Of a DNA stretch of 64,000 nt, positions 60,299 through 64,000 are shown one piece after another. The DNA lies in NCBI GenBank assembly GCA_031472005.1, contig PZJY01000012.1, forward strand, positions 1,178,001-1,242,000, read 5' to 3'. A program made the translations under genes and the position numbers. The notes beneath the pieces are model-generated. The model was not told where the DNA came from. It did not search any database and saw nothing but the letters and a program-made list of their open reading frames with translations. Every line of letters starts with the position of its first letter. The stretch's first letter is position 1. This DNA is from Tetracladium setigerum (lineage: Eukaryota; Ascomycota; Leotiomycetes; Helotiales).

Positions 60299-62077
60299 TT
60301 ATACTTCTTCTTTGACCACCGTCACCTCCTTCTTGCCACCCTTCACAGACAACCACTGAAGAGAGGCAGCTCCAAAAACAGCAAAACATGCAAGCGCAAC
60401 GCCAACATAATAGGTTTCCGTCAAACACTGGTTATATGCAATCAACACCTCGTCATAGAACTCTGCCGGAATCTCATTCTTGATCTGTGTTGCCCCAACG
60501 CCCAAGATCACACTGGAATCAATCCCGGGAACCCTCGCCTTCAAGTTTGCGACCAGCTGGTTGGTAAAGACATTCTGTGCCACAGAGACCATAATTGCTC
60601 CAGCAAGATTCTCGGTGAACATGACAGAGGCAGTACCAATCGGGATATCTGCAAGTGGAAGTGCAGTCTGAGCTGCTGTGAGGGCCGTTTGAATTCCAAA
60701 AGCTGCTCCAGCTCCAAAGATGACTTGATAGCCAATCCATTTTGAACTGCCAGAGTCAGTCTTCAGAGTTGAAAGAAGACCAGTGCCAATTGACATGAGC
60801 ACAACTGCTCCGTAGACAAATGGGATGTAGTAACCCATGTAAGAGGTTCCCGTTCCACCTAGGAATGAAAAGACAACGAAGCTGATGACCATTGGAAGGT
60901 TCATCACGCCAGACATGATAGGGGAGGCGCCCTTGATGGCTTGAAACCATATTGGAATCTAGGTCTCGGGTTAATTATCAATGTACTCTCTATCTTCAAG
61001 GTGAAGGCTTACATAGTAAAGCATGACAAAAAAGCAGGCACACACGCATCCACCAAAGATTGCAGAACCCCAGATATTTCTGTTGCCGAGCACACGAATG
61101 GGCACAGTTGCGCGGTCACCGCTGATTACTTGGATCCAAGCAAAAGCAGCCAGAAGGATGAATGCGAGGATCAGGAGTGCAATGATACGACCATTTCTCC
61201 ACTCATACTTCGTCCCACCCCATTGAAGAGCAAGCACCAAGCAGATGACACCTGTTAAGACGCATCCCATTCCTGGAAGATCCATTTCCTTCATCTGGTC
61301 CAAAATACCAACTTTGTGGGCCTTCTTCCCGCCAGGAGTGCCAACAGATAGCAGGAGAAAGACAGCCGTGACGAGTCCAAGCGGGAGATTGATATAAAAG
61401 CACATTCTCCAGCCAACGCTGCTATCGGTAAAAACCCCTCCAAGCAAAGGTCCAAAAATTGATGAGAATCCGTACATTCCGCCAATCAACCCAATAAATA
61501 TCGGTCGTTGGCGTGGTGGCACTGAGTGAGCAACCATGAGAAATGCCCCAGAAGAAACACCACCACTCCCAACTCCAGCAATAGCACGGCCAATGATGAG
61601 TGCTATCGAGTTTGGCGCACTGCCGCAGATAACAGATCCAAGCTCGAAGATGAATAGAGCCGTGAGGAATGTATATTTGATCGAGTAGAAGGTGTACAAT
61701 TTTCCCCAGGTGAGTTGGAAAGCGCAGTTTGTCAATAAATAGGCACTAGCGTACCAACCGACATCTTCGAGAGCTCGGAATTGATCTGTAATCTTGGGAA
61801 TTGCTGTTGAGATGATTGTGTTGTCGAGACCGATGCAAAGAATCGCTAGACTGAGGGCGATAACGATGAGAGTAAGCTTGAACTTTGAGGGATATGCCTG
61901 GGTCTTCTCCTCCGTTTGCTCCACGATCTTGATAGCATCATTCTCGACCTTTGTCTGTTCTTGGTCGGTTTTGTCTGGGTCACTGGATTCGTACTCGTTC
62001 GTTGGGAGAGGAGGCTTCTCCATTGTTGACAACATAGCAAATGGTCGGTTTCGAACGCGCCTGCTAGTATCGAGCAT
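60299..62077 (-). CDS. MFS drug:H+ antiporter, DHA2 (14-TMS) type
   Basis: Proton-driven exporter of small molecules or toxins, probably in the plasma membrane. Exon 1 is 62077-61013 and exon 2 is 60958-60299; the GTAAGC...CTAG intron joins MLYY to IPIWFQAIKG. 574 aa from the first ATG; later starts (MLSTMEK at 62035, MEKPPLP at 62023) are equally plausible. Seen: TM1 LTLIVIALSLAILCIGLDNTIISTAIPKI (motif D1 type), WYASAYLLTNCAFQLTWGKLY, motif C region GVGSGGVSSGAFLMVAHSVPPR and GFSSIFGPLLGGVF with GWRMCFYINLPLG, IPIWFQAIKG in the second half. This is the fungal Str/azole/mycotoxin-pump branch. The C-terminus KGGKKEVTVVKEEV is cytosolic. There is no biosynthetic gene nearby, so the substrate is unknown. 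Confidence 0.94.
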
Positions 62078-64000
62078 GTATTATACTCAATGAGAGAACT
62101 TCGAGATTTGTAATTAATGCTATGTCGTGGGGTAGACAATTGTATATTAATACAAGATCATCGCTGGTATAGATTCCTTGGATTGGTCTAACCGAGAATG
62201 CCAAGCATGAGTCATGGTCGCTCATGGTGATGAGGGAAGAGTTGCAGGAAGAGTTGTAGGAAGACATATATTTGTGAACCTTAGGGACTTCACGTTACAT
62301 CGTAGACCGGTTCCTTATCTTAATGAGGGCTAATGATGCCCAGAGTCTCGAGTTTTAATGCCGCTGGCACTGGGGGAAGAATCAGCCCCAAAAAATCTAA
62401 CACTTTTTCCACGACAACCAGTGGGTGTCAGACTTGGTAGAATACCACAAGTTTCGCTTTCGCACTTCTGACTCCAAAATAAGTACTAGAAGAAGTACTG
62501 TAATCAGAAGAAGGAAATGAATGAGGGACTTCCATTAGCCTCCCTTACAGCACTTTGAAAGTTTATTCCATACTCTCTTCTAGAGCTATAGACTGGAGAT
62601 ACCGTGCTAAGAATCTACTGGCGATCCGTCAATTATATTCCGAGTGAATGGAGTTTGAGGCTTTCCTGAAACATATAGCGAAATACCCGATTTTCATGCC
62701 TGAGAAGTTCGACATAATTGAGATTTCATCAACAACATCATATGGCTGGACAGTGAAGACGAAGCCAAGCCATCAAGTTTCGACAATCCTGGGACATTTG
62801 ATGGATAAAATGTTGCTCAAGAACAGGGATTGTATACTTAGTTGGTGCTATGGATGCGAAAATCAATTGGATACTTCCCGATGTGTTGAGGACTCAACTA
62901 CTCCGTACCAACTGTATTCCGATAATTGTTGCATTGATGAATGGAGGGTTGGGCATGCACTGGCATGAAAGTTAATTAGAAAAAAACACTCCTTCCTGAC
63001 CACAATCATTTGACAATATTCAATAATTGAAGAGTTTCTATCTGATATGACAGAAAGTTCTCTTCCCGGAAGATTAGCAATTGCTTCTTGCCGCTCCTTG
63101 GGACGGGATTGTCGATCCCCTTAGTACTCCCGGCACTTTTTCAAATCAATGCACAACAACGGCATGACAGGACCCAAAACGAAAAGCAGAACAGTGCAAT
63201 CATATGGCGGTCAGATAATTATTTGAAAGAATTTTTTGGACTCAAGATGAACCTTGGATTGGGCAGGCTCTGCGATCTCCCCCTTGGTTGTTCGTACTGT
63301 AAAATGAATGTTTCGTTCAAGATGAGGTCCTCGACTCCTTCCCGCCTCCTCCCTCCTTCCCACAGACAAAATCCCAACCAGATCAAAACGCGACAAAGAA
63401 TTCCAACTTTAAAACACAACCTCCATGCTCCCGCCTCAACCTTCCAACGCATACATGCAGCAAAAACACAGGAAAACAATACCTACCTTACTTTTTCCAC
63501 TTCCCATGACTTCCGATATGGCGAAACACCTCTTTTTGCTTCTTTCGACCCCATCCAGACCGTCCAGGGTATCTTTTCACCAGAATGCATCAAAGGCAAT
63601 TCCATATTGGACTATTGATGACCCTCCAAATCTTCTCTCTTTCCCCAGGTTCGAGCCCCTCGATTTCTTCAATGGTTATCGTTGCACAAAAGCCACTTAA
63701 TTGACGGGAAACCGCAAGCGCCGTCGTCCAGAGATCGAACAGCGTTCGAGATTTGCAACGATAGGGAGATCAATAGGAGTCTATAGGAGAGAGCCAGCGC
63801 CACGAAGCCCAATGCAGATGCATAAAAAACATACGACTTCGAGACACCCATCACATCACAGTGGACGAACGAATTGCTGCCTCCTGCATGGTGCAGATAA
63901 GTCGGCGGTCGAGACGTCAGGCACTTTTCGCAGACTTCACCACCTTTCCAATCTTTAATTTCCTTGCAATTTGAAGGAAGGCATGGGCCCAGATCCATGG
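62078..64000. other. Upstream of the MFS gene to window end, no confident gene
   Basis: Contains the MFS promoter. Open frames at 62648-62968 (+), 63088-63618 (+) and 63998-63669 (-) lack recognised domains; only the first looks somewhat protein-like. A gene entering from beyond base 64000 cannot be excluded. Confidence 0.5.
62648..62968 (+). CDS. Possible small protein of unknown function
   Basis: ATG-initiated frame of 106 codons (MEFEAFLKHIAKYPIFMPEKFDIIEISS...) with six Cys in the last third (CILSWCYGC, SRCVED, DNCCIDE). No signal peptide, no recognised domain, and no intron needed. It could be a relic or chance; codon use is plain. Confidence 0.25.
   Translation: MEFEAFLKHIAKYPIFMPEKFDIIEISSTTSYGWTVKTKPSHQVSTILGHLMDKMLLKNRDCILSWCYGCENQLDTSRCVEDSTTPYQLYSDNCCIDEWRVGHALA

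Noticed and set aside
63648..63659. GGTTCGAGCCCC, resembling a tRNA T-arm
   Set aside because: No matching acceptor, D or anticodon arms around it on either strand.
1..64000. A secondary-metabolite or other functional gene cluster
   Set aside because: An alcohol oxidase end and an MFS pump are present but 60 kb apart, with unrelated housekeeping genes between and no backbone synthase.

Overview
The window reads as nuclear DNA of a filamentous ascomycete (Pezizomycotina). Its coding genes carry short introns of about 45-80 nt with GTAAGT/GTATGT-type donors, CTAAC/CTGAC-like branch sites and (C/T)AG acceptors. The gene set (fungal long-chain alcohol oxidase, DUF4203 membrane protein, ERF4, fungal-type glycogenin, HRD1, DHA2 MFS pump, GAF hybrid histidine kinase) is also typical of that group. 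A Leotiomycete is my guess, from overall protein character only. There are no tRNA or rRNA genes, CRISPR arrays, operons or intact transposons.

Layout. 3-323 (+): C-terminal end of a fatty alcohol oxidase. 2133-8861 (-): a large SNF2-family chromatin ATPase. It shares a 779-bp intergenic promoter region with glutathione synthetase (9641-11277, +). After a 4.9-kb gene-poor, pyrimidine-rich stretch come a small proline/alanine-rich protein with a winged-helix-like core (16155-16772, +), mitochondrial SSB/RIM1 (17484-17986, -), a DUF4203 (TM7S3/TM198-like) membrane protein (20279-23500, +) and a GAF-HisKA-HATPase-REC hybrid histidine kinase (24916-29107, +). Next are ERF4 (31441-33195, +), an NTF2/SnoaL-like protein whose stop codon is split by an intron (34427-34992, -) and a small unknown protein (36187-36805, -). 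A 6-kb gene desert leads to an unknown fungal protein (42844-43866, +) and a patch of gene relics at 46209-47122: an unidentified minus-strand fragment abutting the C-terminal half of an AAA+ ATPase. The last part is all on the minus strand: Mn-type CDF transporter (47971-49424), glycogenin (50844-53467), HRD1 ubiquitin ligase (57124-59825) and a DHA2 MFS exporter (60299-62077).

The genes are scattered housekeeping and signalling functions rather than a pathway or biosynthetic cluster. They cover chromatin remodelling, redox buffering, mtDNA maintenance, two-component signalling, Ras palmitoylation, glycogen priming, ER-associated degradation and metal/drug transport.

The most useful result is three independent single-base losses, each inside a G/C homopolymer. 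Two are in the SNF2 gene and one is in the histidine-kinase receiver domain. In all three, adding one base restores a coherent or clearly conserved reading frame, so base-calling error is the likeliest cause. Other points of interest are the intron-split stop codon, the 18/19-bp palindrome at 14974-15013, a hairpin cluster near 18.46-18.87 kb, the relic junction at about 46544, and a 12-nt-period Ser/His repeat array in glycogenin. I saw no convincing novel multi-gene system.
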